From an uncultured Prolixibacteraceae bacterium (GTDB taxonomy: Bacteria; Bacteroidota; Bacteroidia; Bacteroidales; Prolixibacteraceae): DNA of 64,000 nucleotides. Shown piece by piece: positions 1-7,673 of the stretch. The translations under genes and the position numbers were made by a program. The stretch is taken from contig CALGIG010000029.1 of the NCBI GenBank assembly GCA_937915865.1, positions 1-64,000 on the forward strand, given 5' to 3'. The notes under the pieces are model-generated. The model had not been told where the DNA came from and did not search any database. It saw nothing but the letters and a program-made list of their open reading frames with translations. Numbering within the stretch: position 1 is the first letter of the stretch; each line of letters opens with the position of its first letter.

Positions 1-373
1 TTTTGATTTTTTTCATGATTGAGAATCTGACACAATTATAAATGTGAGTTACCAACTATTATTAGCTAGATTACTGTACCCTGCGCAAATGACCATGGTA
101 GTGTACAACCTGCAACGAAAAACTGTCTTTTTATCGTGCTTGTCAAAAAAACAGGGCATTCTCGAGAAAGAAAAGTTGCTTGAAAATGAGACCATCCTTT
201 TTGAACGGCCTCCTTTTGATTGAAAATGGTTGTGGTTTTCAGAAACATAAAAATCACTGACAACCACGGTTTTCAGTTTTTATAATTATTTTTGTTGATC
301 AATTCTTCGGGATAGTTTTGTTCCGGTCAGAAAGCTGTATTTTTGCCTTTTTACTTTTAACTTTTGCCTTGAA
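1..373. other. Gene-free left edge
   Basis: No convincing gene lies here. The only open frames are short, overlap each other on the minus strand and resemble no family I know. The right end carries a promoter for ricT (see 317-345). In relatives a DNA polymerase III delta-prime gene often precedes ricT, but I see no trace of its end. Confidence 0.5.
317..345 (+). promoter_or_regulatory. Bacteroidota-type promoter of ricT-gldH
   Basis: TTTG at 317-320 and TATTTTTG at 338-345, 17 bases apart, match the -33 TTTG and -7 TAnnTTTG boxes of the major sigma factor in this phylum. The predicted start, near 352, lies about 20 bases before the ricT ATG. This is a motif match only. Confidence 0.5.
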
Positions 374-1498
374 ATGGATGATTTGAATTTAGTTGATCGG
401 GGCTATTGTGACAAACAGGGAGGAACCTGCTCGAAGTTGCATGTTTACGATTGGCTCAATGATGTAATCAACATAGCCAATCCAACCAATTTGGTAGAAG
501 TCAGGTTCAAAAATACACGGAAGGATTTTTTTAGAAATTCGTCGAATTTGAAGCTCGACCGTGGTGATATTGTTGCTGTTGAAGCTAGTCCAGGGCACGA
601 TATTGGTATAGTTACCATGACCGGTGATCTTGTTTTCGACCAAATGAAAAAGTTTAAGGTTACGTTGGTTAATGGAGATGTTCGTAAAATTTACCGGAAA
701 GCCAAGCCCGCCGATATCGACAAGTGGAAGGAAGCCATTGCTTTGGAGCATCAAACCATGATTCGCTCACGTCAGATTGCCGCAGAGTTAAAGCTTGATA
801 TGAAAATTGGCGATGTAGAATATCAGGGCGACAAAACCAAGGCTATCTTTTATTATATCGCCGATGACAGGGTTGATTTCAGGCAACTTATAAAAATACT
901 TGCCGATACGTTTAGAATCCGAATCGAAATGAAGCAGATTGGCGCACGTCAGGAAGCTGGCCGGATTGGAGGAATTGGTCCATGTGGGCGCGAGCTTTGT
1001 TGTGCATCGTGGATCACCAATTTTGTTTCAGTAAATACAGTTTCAGCCCGGTATCAGGATATATCGCTTAATCCACAAAAGCTTGCAGGACAGTGTAGTA
1101 AACTTAAATGTTGCCTGAATTTTGAGGTTGATGCTTACATTGATGCGCAGAAAGATTTTCCTCCGGCTAATGTTAATTTGGAAACAGAAGATGGAACTTA
1201 TCAATACCTTAAAGCTGATATTTTCAAGCAGGTGTATTGGTATTCAAAAGCTGGTGAAAAGATTGAAAATCTGGTAAGTGTTCCTGTCGATAGGGTAAAA
1301 GAAATTATTAGGATCAATCAGGCAGGTAAAAAAGTCGTGCGGTTAATCCAGGAAAAAGAAGCCAAACCAAAAGTCGAAAAATTTAACTTTGAAGCAGGTT
1401 CGGCAAACGATTCAATAACACGTTTTGATACTCCAAATCAGTCGGAAAACAAAAGCAGGAGTAATAAACGTCGTAGGAAATTCAAACCAAAATCATGA
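374..1498 (+). CDS. ricT: PSP1-domain protein, RicT (YaaT) family
   Basis: PSP1/RicT family protein of 374 residues. In Bacillus, RicT (YaaT) works with RicA and RicF as an iron-sulfur-containing complex that affects RNA maturation by RNase Y; the role in Bacteroidota is not established. The cysteine clusters are clear: GPCGRELCC (Cys204, 209, 210) and QCSKLKCC (Cys241, 246, 247), with two more Cys near the N-terminus (12 and 19). The tail after about residue 335 is Lys/Arg/Asn-rich and probably disordered. The stop overlaps the gldH start by four bases (ATGA), so the two are probably translationally coupled, an arrangement I recall from other Bacteroidota. Confidence 0.88.
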   Translation: MDDLNLVDRGYCDKQGGTCSKLHVYDWLNDVINIANPTNLVEVRFKNTRKDFFRNSSNLKLDRGDIVAVEASPGHDIGIVTMTGDLVFDQMKKFKVTLVNGDVRKIYRKAKPADIDKWKEAIALEHQTMIRSRQIAAELKLDMKIGDVEYQGDKTKAIFYYIADDRVDFRQLIKILADTFRIRIEMKQIGARQEAGRIGGIGPCGRELCCASWITNFVSVNTVSARYQDISLNPQKLAGQCSKLKCCLNFEVDAYIDAQKDFPPANVNLETEDGTYQYLKADIFKQVYWYSKAGEKIENLVSVPVDRVKEIIRINQAGKKVVRLIQEKEAKPKVEKFNFEAGSANDSITRFDTPNQSENKSRSNKRRRKFKPKS

Positions 1499-1965
1499 AG
1501 CAATTAAGTAGCTATTTGTTGATTATTATTGTGATAATCGTTTTTTTGTCGTGCGATCGCAGGAAAGTTTTTGAAGCTTACCGCAAGATTGACGATAAAG
1601 GATGGAATAAGGACTCGGTGGTGACTTTCAATGTTCATTTAACCGATACCATGAAAAATCACAATTTATTTGTGAATATCCGTAATAAAGGTAATTACCC
1701 TTACAGCAATATTTACCTATTTTTAAGTATTGTTTCGCCCGATGGCACTAATCATACCGATACGGTTGAATTTACTCTTGCTGACCCATCGGGGAAATGG
1801 CGTGGAAGAGGAATTGGCGGTTTGCACGACAATCAGGTTCCGTATAAAAACAAGGTTTATTTTCCACGCCAGGGCGACTACAAATTTATGATCAAGCAAG
1901 GTATGCGCGACAATGTTTTGCTAGGTATCCGTGATGTTGGTTTTCGGGTAGAAACGGCTTATTGA
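1495..1965 (+). CDS. gldH: Gliding motility lipoprotein GldH
   Basis: A 156-residue lipoprotein. The signal segment at residues 5-19 ends in the lipobox FLSC, so Cys20 should be lipidated and the mature protein anchored in the envelope. The rest (VTFNVHLTDTM, NLFVNIRNKGNYPYSNIYLFL, GLHDNQVPYKN) matches GldH. In flavobacteria GldH is needed for gliding and type IX secretion; in non-gliding relatives its presence alone does not prove motility. It starts inside the ricT stop codon and is probably expressed from the ricT promoter. No other gld genes are in the window. Confidence 0.85.
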   Translation: MKQLSSYLLIIIVIIVFLSCDRRKVFEAYRKIDDKGWNKDSVVTFNVHLTDTMKNHNLFVNIRNKGNYPYSNIYLFLSIVSPDGTNHTDTVEFTLADPSGKWRGRGIGGLHDNQVPYKNKVYFPRQGDYKFMIKQGMRDNVLLGIRDVGFRVETAY

Positions 1966-2063
1966 ATGCTAGGCAGAAGTAAAAAGGTATAAGTGTAAAG
2001 CCAATACCAGCCTAACCCATTAATAATTAATAATTAATCATTAATAAATAATCGCGATTTCTG

Positions 2064-2837
2064 GTGGGAAAGAATAAGTTATCCAAATTTGCCGATATGG
2101 CAACTTATGAGCATGTAGTTCAGGTTTCGTTTAGTCAGCTTCAGGAGAAAGAATTTGAGTATAGAGGAAAATGGAACAAGGTTTTTTTCGGAAACGACAA
2201 TCCGGTTATTCTGGAATTAGGTTGTGGAAAAGGTGAATATACGGTAAAGTTAGCCCAGCATTTCCCTGAATTTAATTTCATTGGAGTAGATATAAAAGGG
2301 TCGCGCATGTGGAAAGGCGCTACGCAGGCCAAAGAAATGGGCTTGACTAACGTTGGTTTTTTACGGACAAATATCGAGAATATCTGCATGTTTTTTGGAA
2401 AGAGCGAAGTAGCTGAAATATGGCTTACCTTCCCTGATCCTCAAATGAAAAAAAACCGAAAACGCCTGACTGCCACTAATTTTATAGCAAACTACCGGAT
2501 AATAATGGTTCCCAATGGAATTATTCACCTGAAAACTGACAGTAATTTTATGTACCTCTACACTGAGGCAATGGTGGCTAAAAACAAGTTCACGCTAATT
2601 CGTAAAACCAACGACTTGTATCATTCAGAAATTCTGGATGAGGTGCTTTCCATTCAAACATTTTACGAAAAACAATGGCTCGATCGCGGTTTGTCGATCA
2701 AATACCTGTCTTTCGGGTTAAGTCATAGTAATGAGTTGTATGAACCTGATGTTGAAATTGAAAAGGACCCGTACCGAAGTTTTGGCCGAAGTGCAAAGGA
2801 AGCCTCCCCTAAATCCCCTCCCAAAGAGGGGACTTAA
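2064..2837 (+). CDS. trmB: tRNA (guanine-N7)-methyltransferase TrmB
   Basis: SAM-dependent enzyme that makes m7G46 in tRNA variable loops; 257 residues. LELGCGKGEYTV is the SAM-binding motif I, IGVDIKGSRMWKGA follows, and WLTFPDPQMKKNRKRL is the TrmB signature. The GTG start is preferred because homologues in the phylum begin with MGKNKL, as this one does. The last residues, EASPKSPPKEGT, are encoded by a dispersed palindromic repeat (2800-2838) that also supplies the stop, so the natural C-terminus probably ended earlier. Function is secure because all core motifs lie upstream. Confidence 0.92.
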   Translation: MGKNKLSKFADMATYEHVVQVSFSQLQEKEFEYRGKWNKVFFGNDNPVILELGCGKGEYTVKLAQHFPEFNFIGVDIKGSRMWKGATQAKEMGLTNVGFLRTNIENICMFFGKSEVAEIWLTFPDPQMKKNRKRLTATNFIANYRIIMVPNGIIHLKTDSNFMYLYTEAMVAKNKFTLIRKTNDLYHSEILDEVLSIQTFYEKQWLDRGLSIKYLSFGLSHSNELYEPDVEIEKDPYRSFGRSAKEASPKSPPKEGT

Positions 2838-2838
2838 A
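2800..2838. repeat. GC-rich palindromic element, copy 1 (in trmB 3' end)
   Basis: CCCCTC at 2815-2820 pairs with GAGGGG at 2826-2831 around a CCAAA loop, preceded by GCCTCCCCT. It belongs to the same family as the copies at 10.9, 12.2 and 13.6 kb. It overlaps the last 12 codons of trmB and contains its stop. Confidence 0.75.
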
Positions 2839-2927
2839 GAACTTCATTGTCAGCGATTTTACTGACTCGACAAGTTGCTGGGCGGGGGGTTAGATTTTCA
2901 AAGCAAGATTTTTGAACATTGATTTTT

Positions 2928-3341
2928 ATGCACCCAATGACAGAGTATAAATCAGCGAATACCGGTTCTTTCCCCTCACCCTTCGGGGGAGGTCGGGAGG
3001 GGGCTGTGGCTTTTTCTTTCTACGATAAGGTTTATGAAGTAACCCGCTTGATCCCGCCAGGCAGAGTTACCAGCTATGGGGCAATTGCGGCTTACCTCGG
3101 GACGAAACAATCGTCGCGAATGGTTGGCTGGGCCATGAATAATGCAGGAGTGCAGTTCCCTTATGTTCCGGCCCATAGGGTGGTAAACCGAAATGGGTTA
3201 TTAACAGGGAAACATCATTTTGGGACTCAATCGGCTATGCAAGAGTTACTCGAAGCCGAAGGGATAACTATTATCGATGACCAGATTATTGATTTCGAAA
3301 AGCACTTCTGGGACCCGATAGTTGAACTTGACTTCGGATAG
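2928..3341 (+). CDS. Alkyltransferase-like protein (ATL, MGMT-related)
   Basis: Homologue of the DNA-binding domain of O6-alkylguanine-DNA alkyltransferase. It has IPPGRVTSYGAIAAYLG, the arginine-finger region SSRMVGWAMNN and PAHRVVNRNG. The reactive cysteine of the PCHR motif is Ala here, so it should bind alkylated bases and flag them for nucleotide excision repair rather than transfer the alkyl group. The start is uncertain: ATG 2928 gives an N-terminus that includes residues coded by a palindromic repeat (SFPSPFGGGREGA), whereas GTG 3006, just after the repeat, gives a protein of about 111 residues, closer to the usual ATL length. A TTG at 2919 is also in frame but unlikely. Confidence 0.82.
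   Translation: MHPMTEYKSANTGSFPSPFGGGREGAVAFSFYDKVYEVTRLIPPGRVTSYGAIAAYLGTKQSSRMVGWAMNNAGVQFPYVPAHRVVNRNGLLTGKHHFGTQSAMQELLEAEGITIIDDQIIDFEKHFWDPIVELDFG
2967..3006. repeat. GC-rich palindromic element, copy 2 (in ATL 5' end)
   Basis: CCTCACCC-TTCG-GGGGAGG hairpin followed by TCGGGAGGGGGCT. About 32 bases are identical, in inverted orientation, to the copy at 22401-22437. It lies in the reading frame of the ATL gene. Confidence 0.8.
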
Positions 3342-3500
3342 ATTGTTTTTGTTTTTGTTGCGTGCTACGTGATTCGAGTTACGGGTTTGGGTTAACTCGC
3401 AACCCGAAATCCACAACAATTAGTACGGTCATTAATAGTACATTGAAAAATAAGTTGTAAGAAAAAAATAAATTTCGTATTCTATTTTTGTTATTTTATT

Positions 3501-3588
3501 GACTCACCCCAAGCTCGCAATGCTCGCTTTTCCCCTCTCTACAAAGTAGAGAGGGGGGGGACGTTCGCTAGCGGACGTGGGGTGAGTC
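3501..3588. repeat. 88-bp four-armed palindromic element, copy A
   Basis: The outer arms GACTCACCCC (3501-3510) and GGGGTGAGTC (3579-3588) are perfect complements. They enclose a short AAGC/GCTT arm, a CCCCTCTCT/AGAGAGGGG hairpin and a palindromic ACGTTCGCTAGCGGACGT arm. A second copy with the same layout is at 34192-34276. It occupies most of the 306-base gap between the ATL and Mrp genes; I see nothing else in that gap. Confidence 0.8.
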
Positions 3589-3647
3589 CGAAACAATATA
3601 CGACAATAAGTTGTGCCAATTACTTAAAAGACTAAATAGATAAGAAG

Positions 3648-4763
3648 ATGACAGACATTCCACGTAAACTAATTGTACCTAAGAATATTACCGATGCTCT
3701 GCGATCGGTTAAATACCCTGGGAGCAACCAAGATGTTGTTTCGCTTGATATGGCCCAGGAAATTCGTATAGCAGGAAAGAAAATCACTTTTTCACTGGTG
3801 TTTCAGCGTTCCGACGATCCGAATATGGCTTCGGTAATTGCAGCTTGTGAAGAAGCTATCATTTCACAGCTTGGTCCCGATGTCGAAATCAAAGGAAACA
3901 TAACTGCGAAAGCCATTCACCAGATGGAACGCCCCATTTTACCGGGAGTGAAAAACCTGATTGCTGTAGCTTCAGGGAAAGGCGGTGTTGGTAAATCAAC
4001 TGTTTCGGTAAACCTGGCCATTGCATTAGCTAAAACTGGAGCAAAAGTTGGTTTGATCGATGCAGATATCTTTGGTCCGTCAATTCCTAAAATGTTTGGG
4101 GCAGAGGGAACTCGTCCTTCAGGGGTCCGTGTTGACGGGAAGGAACGTATTCAACCAATCAGTAAATATGGGGTTAGCTTTTTGTCGGTTGGGTTCTTTG
4201 TAAATACTGAAGATGCGGTAGTGTGGCGCGGCCCGATGGCATCCAATGCTTTGAAACAACTTATTACTGATGGAAACTGGGGAACTCTCGATTACTTACT
4301 GTTCGATCTTCCTCCCGGGACCAGTGATATACACCTTACGTTGATTCAAACAGTCCCGGTAACTGGAGCAATTATTGTAACAACTCCCCAGGATGTTGCA
4401 TTAGCCGATGTTATTCGTGGTGTAAATATGTTCAAAGGAAAGGGGGTTAATGTTCCTGTTCTGGGTTTAATTGAAAATATGGCGTGGTTTACACCAGCCG
4501 AACTCCCCGAAAATAAATACTATATTTTTGGTAAAGAAGGTGGCGTAAAGTTGGCCGAACAACTCGGATTACCATTGTTGGGGCAGATACCGATTGTACA
4601 AAGCATTTGCGAAGGTGGCGATTTGGGTGTGCCGGTTGCCGTTAACGAAGATTCAATCACGGGTAAAGCATTTGCCGAAATTGCAGAAAATGTTATTGAT
4701 GAAACTGAATTCAGAAACGAAAATCTCGATCCGACCAAAAAAGTGAAGGTTAGTCGGAAATAG
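3648..4763 (+). CDS. apbC: Mrp/NBP35-family iron-sulfur carrier ATPase (ApbC)
   Basis: P-loop ATPase that carries or inserts iron-sulfur clusters in the cytoplasm; 371 residues. The N-terminal 90 residues form a MIP18/DUF59-type domain, and residues 110-118 are the deviant Walker A GKGGVGKST, followed by DADIFGPSIPKMFG and FDLPPGTSD. The CxxC that binds the bridging cluster in many Mrp proteins is absent: the corresponding stretch reads ENMAWFTPAELPENKYYIFG. As far as I recall this is common in Bacteroidota Mrp rather than a private mutation. A strong hairpin terminator follows at 4788-4831. Confidence 0.9.
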   Translation: MTDIPRKLIVPKNITDALRSVKYPGSNQDVVSLDMAQEIRIAGKKITFSLVFQRSDDPNMASVIAACEEAIISQLGPDVEIKGNITAKAIHQMERPILPGVKNLIAVASGKGGVGKSTVSVNLAIALAKTGAKVGLIDADIFGPSIPKMFGAEGTRPSGVRVDGKERIQPISKYGVSFLSVGFFVNTEDAVVWRGPMASNALKQLITDGNWGTLDYLLFDLPPGTSDIHLTLIQTVPVTGAIIVTTPQDVALADVIRGVNMFKGKGVNVPVLGLIENMAWFTPAELPENKYYIFGKEGGVKLAEQLGLPLLGQIPIVQSICEGGDLGVPVAVNEDSITGKAFAEIAENVIDETEFRNENLDPTKKVKVSRK

Positions 4764-4787
4764 GCAAGAGAGCAGCCTCATAATTTT

Positions 4788-4831
4788 AAAGGGACATTTG
4801 ATCATTTTTATGGACAAATGTCCCTTTTTTT
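4788..4831 (+). terminator. Rho-independent terminator after apbC
   Basis: A perfect 13-bp stem (AAAGGGACATTTG, 4788-4800, with its complement ending in CCCTTT) is followed by a run of T. Confidence 0.85.
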
Positions 4832-4950
4832 ATAGACAAAAATTTGAAATATTTTATAATTTATTGATTCTGATGATGTTGTGTTTTGTCGGGTTATTTG
4901 TTGAACTTGATAGCCGATCGTTGTTACCCAAATTTAATTGACTTAATTCT

Positions 4951-4958
4951 TATTTTTG
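4951..4958 (+). promoter_or_regulatory. -7 box (TATTTTTG) before the MFS gene
   Basis: The match to TAnnTTTG is perfect and lies 33 bases before the ATG. A clear -33 partner is not visible, so this is tentative. Confidence 0.35.
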
Positions 4959-4990
4959 AATAATCCTTAATTCTTAAAAACTAACAACTT

Positions 4991-6400
4991 ATGACTAACC
5001 AGACGAGTACTAACCTTAAAATTGGCATGTCGTTTATGGCATCCATTTTTTTCATTTTTGGGTTTATTACCAATTTTAATATTGCAATGAAAGATCAGGT
5101 CCAACTTGCTTTTGACCTGAAAACCCTATATCCTGGATGGGAAAATTTCTTTGCTCAATTAGTAAATGGAGTTTTCTTTTTTGCTTATTTCTGTTTTAGT
5201 TTTCTGTGTGGAATGATCATTAAGAAAATTGGATATAAAAATGGCGTTGTGGCCGGATTAATTTTAGTTTCAACAGGAAGTTATATGTTTTTTCCTGCTG
5301 TATCAATGCTTTCTTATCCTCTTTTCCTGACAGCAATATTTGTTATGGCTACTGGGGTTGTGTTTCTTCAAACAGCCGCAAATCCTTATGTAGTGGCCCT
5401 TGGCCCACAGGAAACAGCTCCGGCAAGGCTTAATTTAACGCAGGCTATGAATGGCGTTGCTACAACTATTGCACCATATATTGCCGGAATTCTGGTTTTG
5501 GCCCCTGCTGTACTTGCTCTTAAAAGTGGGGCTTCGGCACAGGAGGCTGCCAACTTTGTAAAGATGCCATTTGTTGTAATCGGATCGATAGTGATTTTAA
5601 TAGCGATAGGTATTTTATTTATACGTTTGCCCGAAATAAAAGGCAATGAAACCGTAGCTTCGATGGCGGCGCTGAAGAAGCCTCAGGTTTGGCTGGGGTC
5701 AATTGGCATATTTTGTTATGTAGGAGCCGAAGTTGGAACTGCTTCGCAAATTAGCAGTTATATGACAAATTTGCTTGATATAGCTAAAGATGAAGCCGTT
5801 AAACTTACTGCAATTTATTGGGGTGGAAATATGATTGGCAGGTTTTTCGGGTCGGTTTTGCTCGGAACCTTGCCTAAAAATGCAAAAACCAAATATTCGC
5901 TTTTTATTTTAGTCTTTGCGTTTGTTGTTGGATGGTTTATTTTCTCGGCAGGAGTGAAAGATGGACAGTTTATTTTTGAATCGAAGCCGCTCTATGGATT
6001 TATATTCTTCGGAATAGCCCTTGTTAATTTATTCCTGATGTTTCTGGGGAAAGGCATTGCCAATGTTTCACTGGCAATATTTGGAGCAACCAATATGTTA
6101 CTGGTTCTTTGTGGTTTTTTACTACCGCCCCAAATTGGAATGTGGTGCCTGCTGTCTGTCGGATTTTTCAATTCCATCATGTTCCCGAGTATTTTCTCAT
6201 TGGGGGTCAAAGATTTAGATCCTTCAGAAATGCCCATTGCCTCGGGAACTATCAATACAATGATTGTTGGCGGTTCTGTAGTACCGGTGATTATGGGGGC
6301 TATAACTGATTCAATAAGTATAACCAGTGCTTTATTTGTGCCAATAATTTGTTTTGCTTACATCACTTTTTTTGCCTTAAAAGGAAGCAAAATAAGATAA
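4991..6400 (+). CDS. Sugar MFS transporter, FucP/GluP/NagP type
   Basis: Inner-membrane proton/sugar symporter of the major facilitator superfamily; 469 residues with about 12 hydrophobic segments. The FHS-family features are visible: FGFITNFNIAMKDQVQ in helix 1, the LQTAANPYVVALGP motif near residue 130, and a second half starting near residue 230. The family carries fucose, glucose/galactose or N-acetylglucosamine. The ROK kinase directly downstream, and GH20 and sialidase-like genes elsewhere in the window, make an amino sugar or glucose plausible, but the substrate cannot be read from sequence. It is probably cotranscribed with the kinase (118-base gap). Confidence 0.88.
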   Translation: MTNQTSTNLKIGMSFMASIFFIFGFITNFNIAMKDQVQLAFDLKTLYPGWENFFAQLVNGVFFFAYFCFSFLCGMIIKKIGYKNGVVAGLILVSTGSYMFFPAVSMLSYPLFLTAIFVMATGVVFLQTAANPYVVALGPQETAPARLNLTQAMNGVATTIAPYIAGILVLAPAVLALKSGASAQEAANFVKMPFVVIGSIVILIAIGILFIRLPEIKGNETVASMAALKKPQVWLGSIGIFCYVGAEVGTASQISSYMTNLLDIAKDEAVKLTAIYWGGNMIGRFFGSVLLGTLPKNAKTKYSLFILVFAFVVGWFIFSAGVKDGQFIFESKPLYGFIFFGIALVNLFLMFLGKGIANVSLAIFGATNMLLVLCGFLLPPQIGMWCLLSVGFFNSIMFPSIFSLGVKDLDPSEMPIASGTINTMIVGGSVVPVIMGAITDSISITSALFVPIICFAYITFFALKGSKIR

Positions 6401-6518
6401 ACAGCTTAACTTAGCTACCTTGAAAAGATATATTGATTGTATTTATATATACTTGTGTATCAGTTGCAATCGATGTGTAATTATGCTAATCTGAATTTTA
6501 TAATTTAAATTTTATCGA

Positions 6519-7496
6519 ATGAAAAAAGTAGCTATAGGCGTTGATATTGGTGGAACAAATACTGCAATTGGTGTGGTTGATGATCTTGGAAATGTAATGG
6601 TGAAAGATAACATTGCCACTCCTTCACATGGAGATATTGATCGTTATGTTGATGATTTATCTGTGGCAATTAACAACCTGATTCATTCGGTGAAATTATT
6701 GAACGCTGATATTGAGATTCTTGGAGTTGGTATAGGAGCTCCAAGCGCCAATTACTACACCGGTTCTATTGAATATGCTGCAAATCTTTCATTTAAAGGT
6801 ATTGTACCCCTGGTAAAATTACTTAAAGCAAAGTTTCCTGAACTTAAGGCTATTGCATTAACAAATGATGCTAATGCCGCAGCTATGGGCGAGATGATAT
6901 ATGGTGGGGCTAAAGGAATGAAAAACTTTGTAATGTACACGCTTGGTACAGGCGTTGGAAGCGGAATTGTTGTGAATGGCGACCTGGTTTATGGCGCTGA
7001 TGGTTTTGCCGGCGAATGTGGCCACACCATGTTGGTCCCGAATGGAAGGATGTGTGGTTGTGGTACTGCTGGTCATCTCGAAGCTTATTGCTCTGCACCG
7101 GGAATGAAACGTACAGCTTTTGAATTGATGGTTAAGTATAATGCTGGTAATAGCCTGTTGGCTGACAAGTCGTTCAATGAACTTGATTCAAAAGCTATTT
7201 TTGAAGCCGCTGAAAAAGGAGACAAAGTAGCTCTCGAAGTATTCGAATTGACCGGGAAGTGGTTGGGTATGGGTTTGGCTGACACAGTGCACTATTTAAG
7301 CCCTGAAGCCATTTTCCTTTTTGGAGGCCCTACGGCAGCCGGCGAATATATTTTCAAACCCACCAAGGAAAGTATGGAGTATTATCTGCTTCCAATGTAT
7401 CAGAATAAAGTTAAGATTTTACCTTCGCAGCTTAAACCTGGCGATGCAGCCATTGTTGGCGCCAGTGCATTGGTTTATAAAGAATTGGAGAAATAA
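6519..7496 (+). CDS. ROK-family sugar kinase (glucokinase-like)
   Basis: Cytoplasmic ATP-dependent hexose kinase of the ROK family; 325 residues. VDIGGTNTAIG (residues 8-18) is the phosphate-binding loop, TNDANAAAMGE contains the catalytic Asp, and GFAGECGHT supplies the zinc and sugar-contact His. The ROK zinc signature CxCGxxGCxE reads MCGCGTAGHLE here, with His in place of the third Cys; His could still bind zinc. Substrates of the family include glucose, N-acetylglucosamine and N-acetylmannosamine. The partner is the MFS permease upstream. A hairpin terminator (7519-7550) follows. Confidence 0.88.
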   Translation: MKKVAIGVDIGGTNTAIGVVDDLGNVMVKDNIATPSHGDIDRYVDDLSVAINNLIHSVKLLNADIEILGVGIGAPSANYYTGSIEYAANLSFKGIVPLVKLLKAKFPELKAIALTNDANAAAMGEMIYGGAKGMKNFVMYTLGTGVGSGIVVNGDLVYGADGFAGECGHTMLVPNGRMCGCGTAGHLEAYCSAPGMKRTAFELMVKYNAGNSLLADKSFNELDSKAIFEAAEKGDKVALEVFELTGKWLGMGLADTVHYLSPEAIFLFGGPTAAGEYIFKPTKESMEYYLLPMYQNKVKILPSQLKPGDAAIVGASALVYKELEK

Positions 7497-7518
7497 TTCG
7501 TTCCAGATATACATTATG

Positions 7519-7559
7519 CGGGAAGACTTTTCTATCGGAAAGTCTTCCCGTTTTATTTT
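7519..7559 (+). terminator. Terminator after the ROK kinase gene
   Basis: A perfect 12-bp stem, CGGGAAGACTTT (7519-7530) with AAAGTCTTCCCG (7539-7550), is followed by TTTTATTTT. Confidence 0.85.
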
Positions 7560-7673
7560 GAGTCAAAGCCTAATTTCTAATAAAGAACGAAAAAATGAAA
7601 CGAGAAAGTTTCAGAAATGGAAGCTATTCTTTTCTTTTTCGCTTATATCCAGCCTTGTTTTGAATACGTTTCC

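Noticed and set aside
49..267. Two overlapping minus-strand open frames at the left edge
   Set aside because: Short, no family resemblance, overlapping each other in different frames, no promoter; probably chance.
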